Assembly: GCA_039583875.1 (NCBI GenBank)
Contig: CM077166.1
Location: forward strand, 88,224,564 to 88,288,563
Source of the DNA: Platanthera guangdongensis
Lineage: Eukaryota; Streptophyta; Magnoliopsida; Asparagales; Orchidaceae
Direction of reading: 5' to 3'
Length of the DNA stretch: 64,000 nt
Shown here: positions 21,861 through 31,788 of the stretch, one piece after another
Layout of the letters: each line of letters begins with the position of its first letter
How positions within the stretch are numbered: position 1 is the first letter of the stretch
Program-made: the position numbers and the translations under genes
Notes under the pieces: generated by a model
Database searches by the model: none
The model's input: only the letters and a program-made list of their open reading frames with translations
What the model was told of the DNA's origin: nothing

Positions 21861-22465
21861 TTAAAAATAAATTCCGATATCTTCCTAGTTTAGGCCGACC
21901 ACAAGCCCTAACCTAGGAATATTTCTAATCTCACCTATACTACTCCGGTATTCTACGACAAGGAGAGTTAATAAAGCGAAATACAACCCATGGAGGCACG
22001 CAAGAGGGGAGAAATTCACTTGCCTCAAATCGTTCTTGAAAACGTCCACCCAAAATACTCCACCACGTAGATCCGTCCAAAAGGGGGCACGCGGAGACGA
22101 GATCTACGAAAAAAACGGACAACCGGGGTTAGGGCCGAAAAAATCTATGGCGAAACGGTCACCGAAACGGGAAAAGCTTACCGCGATCTCGAAGCTCTCG
22201 CCGAGAGCTTTCCAATGCCGTGATCGGATCGAGATTCCGTCCACCGGAAGGTTCGCGAACGAGAGAATCCGCACTCGCCTAATTTTGTTTCGCACAGGAG
22301 GGGGGGGCTGCTGGTTCGGAGGAAGGAGAAAAGCTTCTTCTTAATCTTATAAATATATATATACTTAATATAATTATATTTATAATTATATAATTATTAC
22401 ATAACAAAAAAGGGGGGCTGCAGTTGGTTCGGCGGGAATGGCAAGGGGGGGGGGGGGGGGGGGCT

Positions 22466-22494
22466 GAATCGGTGAGAATCATTCTCACCGATTC
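22466..22494. repeat. Perfect hairpin after a 19-G run in the left GYP-2 LTR
   Basis: GAATCGGTGAGAAT (22,466-22,479) and its exact reverse complement (22,481-22,494) are separated by one base. It is preceded by GCTG and by 19 consecutive G (22,445-22,463). Confidence 0.95.
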
Positions 22495-23192
22495 CCTCTA
22501 CCCCTTTACTCTATTTTTTTTATTTTTTTATATTCTTTAAATAAATAAAATAATAATATTATAATTATTAAAAAACATGATATAACATATATCGTTACGG
22601 AGGGCCAAACGCGCGCCGAATCGAACGAAATTCGCACCGTAGGCGAATGACGACGCTACGAATCCAACGGCGAAGTCGAAATCGAATTCCGACGCAACGT
22701 TTTCGAGATAATAATTTCTAAAGTTAACGGCGTACGTGAAAACATACAAACTTCAATCGCGCGCCGAGGCTCCAAAAATGCTCGGAACGCGACGAAACTT
22801 GACGAGCAAGTCTAAAATTAGCCGATCTAATTTCCTAATGTAAAATTTTCCACTCCCGACGCAAATCCCAAAATTTGGCCGGTCAAACCTAACGAACGCA
22901 AAACGCGCTAACGACAAAGTCGGTAACAAAATTCGACGAACAAAACTCGAGCAAATTTCTCCCGAAGCCAAAACACGAGCATTCCCCAAGAGGCTCTACC
23001 GAGTCACCAAACAGACTCCGGCTCGCTAGGGAATCTTGCTACCGGGCATCACCAAGCCACGCAGGGAACCTAAAGAGCTAAGAGCACGCTCTAACAACGT
23101 CACATGACCAACACGCGCTAACATAACGCTCTGACGTCATAATACGTCAAATAAGAAATTAAATAAATCACTGGAAAATCGGGGGCGTTACA

Positions 23193-23213
23193 GTCACTCC
23201 CCCTAAAAGAAAG
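23193..23213 (-). promoter_or_regulatory. Polypurine tract of GYP-2
   Basis: Reverse complement reads CTTTCTTTTAGGGGGAGTGAC, directly before the 3' LTR (minus orientation). It is the expected plus-strand primer. Confidence 0.85.
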
Positions 23214-23301
23214 TTTCGTCCCAAAACTTTACACATAAAACACTTCTACCATAGAAGGAAAAGAAAATAACCAAGGGTTATCGAATGCTTACCGAGCACA
23301 G

Positions 23302-26300
23302 CTAGGAGAACAAATGAGGATGCGCCTCCCTCATAGCTGACTCCAACTCCCAAGTCGCGCTCTCCACGTCTTGGTTTCTCCACAGAATCTTTACCATCGG
23401 TATTGTCTTTCTCCGCAACACTCGATCTTGCACATCCAAAACATGAATAGGATCTTCCACGTAGGAAAGGTTAGGCTCCAACTGGGGCACTGCATCCAGA
23501 ACTTGTCTGTCACTTAGCACGGACCTCCGCAGTTGGCTCACATGAAAAATATTTTGCACGCCAGGAAAATTTGCGGGCAATTTCAACTTGTAGGCTGACA
23601 CACCAATCCGCTCCACAATTTCAAATGGTCCCACATACCTTGGGTCCAACTTATGGTTCTTACCGAACCTCTTCACTCCAACCATCGGGGAAACCTTAAG
23701 GAATACCATGTCCCCCACAAAAAATTCCAAAACGGACCTACGCCGATTGGCATTCTTCTCGTATCGCTCTTGAGCTATCCGAAGCTTCTCTCGAATAAGC
23801 TTTACAGAGTCTTCCATTTCTTCTAAGGCATCTGGACCTAACATCGGCCTCTCACCAACCTCAGCCCAAAATAGAGGAGTTCGACATCGTCTTCCATATA
23901 GCGCTTCGAAAGGAGCCATTTGCAGACTCTCTTGATAACTGTTATTGTATGCGAACTCCATCAACCTCAAGCGTTCTTCCCACGCTCCTTCGTGGTCTAA
24001 TATATAACAACGGATCATATCTTCCACAATCTGATTAACACGCTCCGTTTGACCATTGGTCTGTGGATGATATGCGGAAGAATATCTCAAGTCAGTTCCC
24101 AATCCTTCTTGAAGGCTCTTCCAGAAACGAGACGTAAACCTGGAGTCTCGATCTGATACTATACTTATGGGTACTCCATGTAACCTGATAACTTCATTCA
24201 AATATAGTTCCGCTATCTTTTTCATCGAGTAACCAATCTGAAAGGGTATGAAGTGCGCACACTTTGTTAATCTATCAACAATCACCCAAACAGAGTCATG
24301 CCCTCGGGGAGATCTCGGCAAACCAGTAATGAAATCCATTGAGATACTCTCCCACTTCCAAGTTGGAATCTCTAAAGGCGCTAACTTTCCACCAGGCCTT
24401 CCATGATCAGCCTTAACTCTTTTGCACGTAAAACATTCTGACACAAACCTTACAATGTCACCCTTCATCCTCAATCCACCAGGCAATCTGTTTCAAGTCC
24501 TTATACATTTTTGTAGACCCTGGATGGTAGGCCACACTTGAACCGTGTGCCTCACTGCACAACTTAACTGGAATATCTCGAAAATTAGGGACGTAAAATC
24601 TACCGCGATACTTTAGAGTACCCGCGTCATCGATCGAAAAGTCAGGCAGCTCCCCCTTCTCAGTTCTATTATGAAGGTGCAGTAGGTCAGGATCGTCCTT
24701 TGATGAAGCCTCGTAAGAGAAATCCATGAAGGCTCAGACACTTCCAAACTGCTTGGCGAGTCACATCTACCAACTGAAATATCCATTAAAAGGAACTCTT
24801 CTACTAACAACTCAGTGGAGAGATTGAAAATTTTCCCTGTCTTCCTGCTTAAGGCGTCGGCTACCACGTTAGCCTTACCCGGATGGTATAGGATCTCCAC
24901 TTCATAATCAGCCACATACTCTAACCATCTGCGCTGGCGCAAGTTCAACTCTTTTGAGTGAAGACGTACTTCAAACTCTTATGATCTGTATAAATCTTGC
25001 ACTGCGCGCCATACAACAAGTGTCTCCATAATTTCAATGCATAAATAACTGCTGCGAATTCCAAGTCATGCGTAGGGTAGTTTCTTTCATGATCTTAAGC
25101 TGTCTTGACCCATACGCAATCACTTTTCCTTCTTGCATCAGCACACAACCAAGACCCACGTGGGATGCGTCCACGTAAACGGCATAGTCTAATCCTTCCG
25201 TAGGCAATGTCAATATCGGAGTAGTGCACAGTCAATTCTTTAGCTCTTGGAACGCTTCTTCGCACTTATCGCTCCACACAAATGCTGCATTCTTCTGCGT
25301 CAATTTGGTCGATGGCGCAGATAATGTAGAGAAACTCTCTACAAATCTTCTATAGTAGCCAGCCAACCCTAGGAAGCTTCTTATTTATTTGGGTGTGGCA
25401 GGCCTCGTCCATTCCATAACTGCGGCTATCTTTTCTGGGTCGACAGAGATTCCGTCCTTGTTAACCACATAACCCAGGAAAGAAACCTGAGGCAACCAGA
25501 ACTCGCATTTACTTAGCTTGGCGAACAACTTATGATCCCTCAAGGCAGATTAAACTAGACGCAAATGTTGGTCATGCTCCTCAACATTGCGTGAATACAC
25601 CAACACATCGTCTATAAATACGACTACAAAGTTGTCCAGAAAGTCCTCGAAAACCCTGTTCATCATGTCCATGAAAGCAGAAGGTGCGTTGGTCAAACCA
25701 AACGACATCACCAAAAATTCAAAATGTCCATGTCTGGAACGGAAGGCAGTCCGCGAGATATCTGATTCACGGATCCTTAACTGGTGGTAGCCTGAACGAA
25801 GGTCAATCTTAGAGAACACGGCGCTGCCTCGCAGTTGATCAAACAAATCATCTATCCTCGGCAACGGATACCTATTCTTGATCGTTACCTTATTTATCTC
25901 TCTATAATCGATGCACAACCTCATTGATCCATCTTTTTTCTTGACGAACAAAACGGGAGCACCCCAAGGCGAAGAACTCGGCCTTATAAATCCGTTCTCA
26001 AGCAACTCGTCTAACTGGATACGCAACTCCTCCAGTTCACGTGGGGCCATCCGGTAAGGCGCCTTGGCAATAGGACGCGTACCCGACTCCAAATCTATAA
26101 CAAATTCCACGTCTCGATCAGGCGGGAGACCAGGAAGATTAGCTGGAAAGACATCAGAAAAATCACGAACCACCGGGATCTCCTCCAAACATGGCAAACT
26201 AACCTTGGTTTCTAAAACCGAAACCAAACAAGCAAAACATCCGGAATCTACAAGCTTCTGAGCACATACCGCCGATATAGTCGGAGAATCCTGGCGCGGA

Positions 26301-26698
26301 TAACCGTAAACACTCCCGGGCTGACCGTTGTCCATCCTGAAGTCCAAGCGTTTACCCTTGTATTGGATCACAGCATCATATCTGGACAACCAGTCCATGC
26401 CTAGGATCACATCGAAGTCTTCTAGATCCAACAGCTTCAAATCAGCAATCGCGAGAAAATCGCCTAGTAAAATCGGACAACTCTGAATACCCTGATCCGA
26501 AACTACAGATTCACCTGAAGGAAACTTGACACAGAACGCATCACCAACACAATCGAGATCCAAACGGTAACGCTCTACGAAGGCCCTAGCCACAAATGAG
26601 TGGGTAGCGCCGGAATCGAACAGAACACGCGCCCAGCGGTTCTTTACCTTAAATCGTCCTATAAAATTGCACACGCGACTAAGGAAGCGAACGCTCAA
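23302..26698 (-). pseudogene. GYP-2 pol: protease, RT, RNase H, integrase, chromodomain-like end
   Basis: In order on the minus strand: protease [12 protein letters not shown] (aspartic DSG, near 26,610); RT with [30 protein letters not shown] and catalytic FIDDVLVYS near 25,600; RNase H remnants (25,540-24,850), including HPGKANVVADALSRK; integrase zinc-binding part with H..H (24,540) and CFTCKR; then a DDE core with MDFITGLP, SDRDSRFTSRFW and the E in GQTERVN. The last ~45 residues (DVQDRVLRRKTIPMVKILW...ATWE) resemble the chromodomain of chromoviruses, which is thought to steer insertion into heterochromatin. In-frame stops occur at 25,550 and several places to 25,000, and frames change near 24,480 and 24,950. 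Pol is therefore dead, although the 394-codon integrase part (23,302-24,486) is open. Confidence 0.93.
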
Positions 26699-26738
26699 AA
26701 CTATAACTATGAGCTAAACATTAAAACTAGGGGAGAAT

Positions 26739-27968
26739 CTAAACTGATATCACTTGCGTGGACGCCTGAGCTTCCTCCATAGAGACCACGTTCAACTTTC
26801 CTTTTCCCTTGTCCACTCGCTGCGGCGGCGGCAAAGCCTGAAGAGGAACTGGCTGCAGAGTAAGCTGAGCTTGTGGGCACTGATACTTGAGATGACCCTC
26901 TTGACCGCACAAGAAACAACTTCTCGCCTTCTTCCAGCAATGGGCAGCATCGTGCCCCGGCTTCTTGCATACAGAACAAAGCAAGTCTTTCTTTGGGATA
27001 CCTTGGATCGCATGAATCTGCTCTTTCTTCTGAGCTCCTAATATTTGATAGCACCTTTCCAATGGATGGCCCGGTCGGCCACAGAAACTGCATACCTCTT
27101 TGTTTCTCTTTCTCGGAGCAGCGTCAGGGACCTGAGTACTCTTACCCTCATCATACTTTCTTTTATCTTTTCTCAGTTGTTGACCTCGATTCTTGGCATT
27201 ATCAATTGCCTCTACCTTTAAGGCAGCTTCCACTATACCAGCATAACTTGATGTCGCATAGGCACTTGCTAATTGCTGGACGTCACTCCTTAGCCCAGCC
27301 AGAAATCGCTTGCTTCTATTTTCATCGGAACTCACCAAGTCTGGGGAAAATCGGCTTAGCTTACTAAACTCGATTTCGTACTCACTAACCGTGAGCTGCC
27401 TCTGTTTTAAGTGCAGGAAATCATTCATCAGACGGTCCCTCTCGACCGATGGCAGAAACTTGCTCAGAAGTAGCTCCTTAAAGGATTCCCAGGAACACCC
27501 GTCCTTCAGACCTTCTTTCTCCCTCAGCCACCAGCCCTTTGCCAACCCCTTGAGCTGATATGCGGCTAACATCACTTTTTGATTATCAGTGATCCCGGAG
27601 TACGAGAACATCTCCTCGATTGATATCATCCAATCGTCTAAGACCATGTAATCTGCCTTGCCATCATACGTCGGAGGCATAAGTCGCTGAAACTGAGAAA
27701 TAAAGGTCATCTCTTGTGGCACCACGACCGGAGGCACCAGAGGAGCGGGGGGAATAGGGACAGCTTGACCCACAACAGGGTCCTGAACTCTCGGAATTTT
27801 CCCTGCCACAACTTCTAACAAGGACAGGACCTGAGACTGCAAATCCACTACTTGCTTTGACAAGGCTTCATTGCTTTGTCGCAGACCTTCTATCATTGCA
27901 CTGCTCTGCGCACCTGAAGATTCTCCATCCGATTGGGGAGTCAACCTTATCGAAGGACGCCTCGACAT
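26739..27968 (-). CDS. GYP-2 gag (capsid-nucleocapsid), three zinc knuckles
   Basis: Open frame of about 409 codons from MSRRPSIRL (27,968); an upstream in-frame ATG at 27,989 is possible but the MSRR start fits gypsy gags better. The first ~70 residues hold a short polar helix-prone segment. The capsid region follows: PPTYDGKADYMVLDDWM, AKGWWLREKE, SWESFKELLLSKFLP, LTVSEYEIEFSKLSRFSP. Near the end are three CCHC knuckles (CSFCGRPGHPLERC, CSVCKKPGHDAAHC, CFLCGQEGHLKYQC) that should bind element RNA. Chromovirus gags usually have one, so three is notable. No internal stop is seen. Pol begins after the gag stop, in a different frame. Confidence 0.92.
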   Translation of the reverse strand: MSRRPSIRLTPQSDGESSGAQSSAMIEGLRQSNEALSKQVVDLQSQVLSLLEVVAGKIPRVQDPVVGQAVPIPPAPLVPPVVVPQEMTFISQFQRLMPPTYDGKADYMVLDDWMISIEEMFSYSGITDNQKVMLAAYQLKGLAKGWWLREKEGLKDGCSWESFKELLLSKFLPSVERDRLMNDFLHLKQRQLTVSEYEIEFSKLSRFSPDLVSSDENRSKRFLAGLRSDVQQLASAYATSSYAGIVEAALKVEAIDNAKNRGQQLRKDKRKYDEGKSTQVPDAAPRKRNKEVCSFCGRPGHPLERCYQILGAQKKEQIHAIQGIPKKDLLCSVCKKPGHDAAHCWKKARSCFLCGQEGHLKYQCPQAQLTLQPVPLQALPPPQRVDKGKGKLNVVSMEEAQASTQVISV

Positions 27969-27989
27969 TCTAATGGAACAACAAAACAC

Positions 27990-28640
27990 TAATCAGACAC
28001 CTAGCCCACCCACTAGAACCAAACAACATAGTACAAACAATACATACTTAAGTACTTGCTCATGCTGCTAACTTGCTCTGGGATTTTCAATAATGATGTT
28101 ATGCTTATCCTACGATGATTCACTATCATCACACTAACTCTTGTGCTTAGATCGGGAATGCATGAATTTATATTCTTTTTGACTCAAAAATTATGTGTGT
28201 ACACATGTCATCCTGCAAATCTTTAGCTTGGCACGTTGTGCTTATGCAATGTTATGCTATGCATGATTGTGCTATGCATTCTAAAAAGGCCCTAATACAT
28301 GTTATGAGCGGCGTACACATTAAAATGTTATGCATCCCATACTACATAACATTTCCATGCAACGAAAAAAAGAAAATGTGCTAGCCGCATTCATGTGGTG
28401 AGGTTATGCATCCCATACTACATAACCCTCACATGTTGCCTCCTATGATGGATCCATATACAAACACATAGTATGCATCCCATACTACATAATATGCCTC
28501 GTATACTTCATGTCATGCTATGAGTGTAGTGTTCGTGCTTCAGCCAAGATGTGTTGATGACATATCGGTGTGTGTATGATATGACTCTAAACACCTAATA
28601 CTTACAGGGACAGGTTGCCCGACAATTTGTCAAGCAACCT
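27990..28640 (-). other. GYP-2 untranslated leader with a triple repeat
   Basis: No ORF of note lies between primer site and gag. The phrase TGCATCCCATACTACATAAC occurs at 28,331, 28,407 and (last base changed) 28,474, spaced 76 and 67 bp. It may be a packaging or dimerisation signal; this is speculative. Confidence 0.55.
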
Positions 28641-28641
28641 C

Positions 28642-28654
28642 CCTCTGATACCAA
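28642..28654 (-). promoter_or_regulatory. Primer binding site of GYP-2 (tRNA-iMet type)
   Basis: Reverse complement TTGGTATCAGAGG lies one base inside the 5' LTR and matches the 3' end complement of plant initiator tRNA-Met. Confidence 0.85.
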
Positions 28655-30004
28655 CTGTCACAACCCGCATTTTTCTCATTAATAAATAAATCAGAGCACG
28701 AGATAACTACAAGCTGTGATGCCACGTCAAGCAGGGGATAACTGCTGACGCTCAGACAGCACTCTAATCCTTCAAATCATAAGTTAAAATGAATAGAAAA
28801 CTGATTTTTAAATTAATTGGCCGTATCCCTCGGCTCAGTGGATCAGATAGTCCACGGTTTGAAAACTATTTTTATACGTAGCGGAAAAATACTTCATTTA
28901 TGTTTAACATCCTAAAAGAGCGCATAAGTGTCCTAAGAGGACAGCTTACACTATGCAAGACCCTAGATTTCAATTTATAATATTTATAAAGAAAACAATC
29001 TTTTTACGCATTTGGAAAATAATGATTGAGCTTTTATAAAACATGCTGATCATGCAATACATATAGTAGTTTTTTTATAGGTTTTAAAGTAACTAGCAAC
29101 CTAGCATAAAACATTCCCAGAGAGCAAGTGAAACTACCACAAAACAGGTAAACTAGCAGCTAAGCAAAGACTTAGTATCACCAAGGAAAATCACCAACGA
29201 GCGTCAAAAACCTGACACGAACTCGCTGGCGAGCATGCATGTCTGTACTACTACAAAGCTAAAGAACTACCTCAACAGGTGAGGAAAACACTGACACAAC
29301 GCAGTACACAAGGGAACTCCTGAAATTAGCCGTTCAGCCGGCTACAGACCTGAACCTGAGGCATTCAAAAGAAGAACACCTCAGCATGAAATAATAAAAC
29401 AAGAGGCAAAGAAACATCAGATAATAATCGAATGAAAAGAGCAGAAAGAAAAAGGGTTACCAACCCTGCAAGAGAAATGCTGAAAATCTCCGCTAAAGAA
29501 TCCAAAAAGGGACAAAATGTAAGTATAACAATCAGTAAAGTGAGAGAAATGCATCAAGTACTAAAACGTACCAAACTCCGCTCAAGCCTGCAGAGACAAA
29601 AAGGAAACCAATATGCATCAAATGAACAGTATGAAAGGAATCTAACAGTCCTAAACTTATAAATCGTTAGCACTGGCACAAATCCCAAACCTGTGTCGGA
29701 GACTAAGAACAGTCACAACCGAACAACCAGGTCCAGCTGTCTCAAGAGTACTAAAGGTGCCGCCACAGGGTCCACACACATAGAGTTCCAACCTCTTATA
29801 GGAACCCAAAATGTCCAAAGGAGGGAATGGTGGTGGCCACGGCTCGAACTTCCCCGGTACCATACTCCCTCAGAAACCCAGCTACCACATGCTAAGGATC
29901 CACGATTCGGCGCCAAAACTAGCCGACAACACCACTTTGAAACTATCAAGTTCTACAACCAAAACCCGCCGAAATAGACTTAACCTAAATTCGGCGATAC
30001 CCGC

Positions 30005-31603
30005 TGAAAGTGCAACTAGATCTGATATACTCTAGAGGGGGGTGAATAGAGTATATGGTGTTTTAGTACTTTTAAAAGCTTTTACAACAATTGTTGTAAT
30101 AAGTGTGAACAGGGAAGCAAATATAAATCTAATCACAGAACTAAACTATGCAAAAACTAAGCACAGACAAATCAAGGCCAGAAACAAAAAGTAAACAAGC
30201 AGAGCCAGAGGACACATGGAAATATAGTGGTTCCCCAAACTTTGGTACATCCACTCTTCTACCACCCTAGGTAGGAATCCACTGCAGGATGAGTTGATCA
30301 GGTGTCCTGGGCACCAATGAGCTTTTGATAAGGTGCTCAAAAACCAAAGCAGATTTTTTGATCAGGTGTCTTGCCACCAATGAGCTTTTGACAAGGTGCT
30401 CAAAAACCAGATTCAAACTTTTGAAGGGGGTTTGAGAAACCCTTTACAGAGTGGGGGTGAGAGAGTGATGGCAGTCTTCTCTTTCTCAAACAACTGAGAA
30501 GACTATGTGGATTGATGTCAAAGCTCCCCCTGAATCCTTGAAATCTTCAGGAAGAAAAGCTTTGCTTGAGGGTGATAGGCCTTCAAAGGTAGAACTCCAG
30601 CAATAGATGATTTCAGCAATGGCTAAAATGTTGAGTGTCTGGAGTCTTGAAATGATGTTGGCCTTGAACACTTTGAAATGATGTTCTTTGGCTTGCAACA
30701 AACATATATATATATATTGAGTATTGTCCTATTTCTTCTATCTACAACGTCATTTTGTATAGGTATATCTAGTTGTATATTGTATTTTAATACTTACACT
30801 TTGACACTCAACATATATTGTTGAGTGTCTGGAGTCTCTGTAATTTGTATTGTGTATATTCTCCTTGTTAATCTCTGTATATCATCTATATTGATTCAAA
30901 AACATTCTGTCTTTTATTCTCTGTTCCAGAATAGAATATCATTCTCTGTCAAAGATAGCCGTTGGTCTGCATTGATTGCATTCTTAATTGCAAAAACTCT
31001 TCTAGAGGAAAGTACACAGAATTATTCCTTGGAAGATCCCTTGAAACTTGGTCCAGAAATAAATGAAAACGGCTAGCAAATCTCTGACTTAATTGCAGAA
31101 TAACTCCTCTCCGATTTGAATTTGAATTCTGGAAGTTAACTGAAATCGTCAAACTGAGCTCTGCTATCGTCGAGCTGAGCTCAGCGAACTGGAAAACTCA
31201 AGCAGCAAAATAATCGTCGATCTGAGCTCAAAGATCGTCGAACTGAGCTCAAAGATAAAGATCCAATGCAGAGTCAAAATCATCGAACTGAGCTCACCGA
31301 TCGTCGAATGGAGTTCGACGATATTATGAAGTTGAGCTCAGCGATCGTCGAATGGAGCTCGACGATCTGCCGAAGTTGAGCTCGACGATCGTCGATCTGA
31401 GTTCGACGAATCGTCGTGCTGAGCTCGACGATCAGACTTAGTCTCCAGACAGAAAAACTTGGTCTTCAGGGCAGCTTCCAATCCTAGACTTCTAACCCTT
31501 AGACTCAATTCTAATTGACCTATTAAGCTATACAGAAGGTCAAACAAAGGTTCCTAGAGACATAAGTGATCCTGACCCAAATTAGTAATAGGGTGTTCCA
31601 ACA
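30005..31603 (-). repeat. 3' LTR of SIRE-3 (1599 bp)
   Basis: It begins (plus strand) TGAAAGTGCAACTAG and ends GTGTTCCAACA. It differs from the 5' LTR by a replaced block: about 30,690-30,830 here is AT-rich with (TA)n and a second TGTTGAGTGTCTGGAGTC, while 41,367-41,455 in the other LTR has unrelated sequence. The rest is nearly identical. Confidence 0.93.
31145..31433. repeat. GATCGTCGA/TCGACGATC palindrome array in the SIRE-3 3' LTR
   Basis: Repeated units of GATCGTCGA - about 7 bases containing GAGCTC or GAGTTC - TCGACGATC are seen. Several units are perfect 9-bp inverted repeats, for example around 31,341-31,366. This replaces the GTGTCGACAC array of SIRE-1/2 at the same place in the LTR. 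Confidence 0.92.
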
Positions 31604-31620
31604 ATCTCCCCCTATTTGGG
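31604..31620 (-). promoter_or_regulatory. Polypurine tract of SIRE-3
   Basis: The reverse complement of ATCTCCCCCTATTTGGG lies directly against the 3' LTR and equals the SIRE-1 tract CCAAATAGGGGGAGAT almost base for base. Confidence 0.88.
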
Positions 31621-31788
31621 TTAGGATTACTATTTACAGACTTTGGAAATTCAAATAACACATATAATCAGAAAAGCATAAAAACAACAGCAGCTAGACA
31701 TGCAGATACATCACAGATATATATATATATGCATATGACATCCAGATAGCAGTCAGAAAATCCAAAGACTGTCACCTTACAAATCACT

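Larger units (their letters stand above)
20437..23192 (-). repeat. 3' LTR of GYP-2 (2756 bp)
   Basis: Plus-strand left end TGTCACAACCC, right end GGGGGCGTTACA at 23,192, next to a reversed purine tract. It holds a 24-bp tandem repeat (CCCGCCGAATTATTTCC, three full copies at about 21,780-21,860), several G-runs each followed by GCTG, and a perfect hairpin after a 19-G run (22,466-22,494). The short ORFs repeated in both LTRs (for example 21,212-21,442) show no protein motif. Confidence 0.93.
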
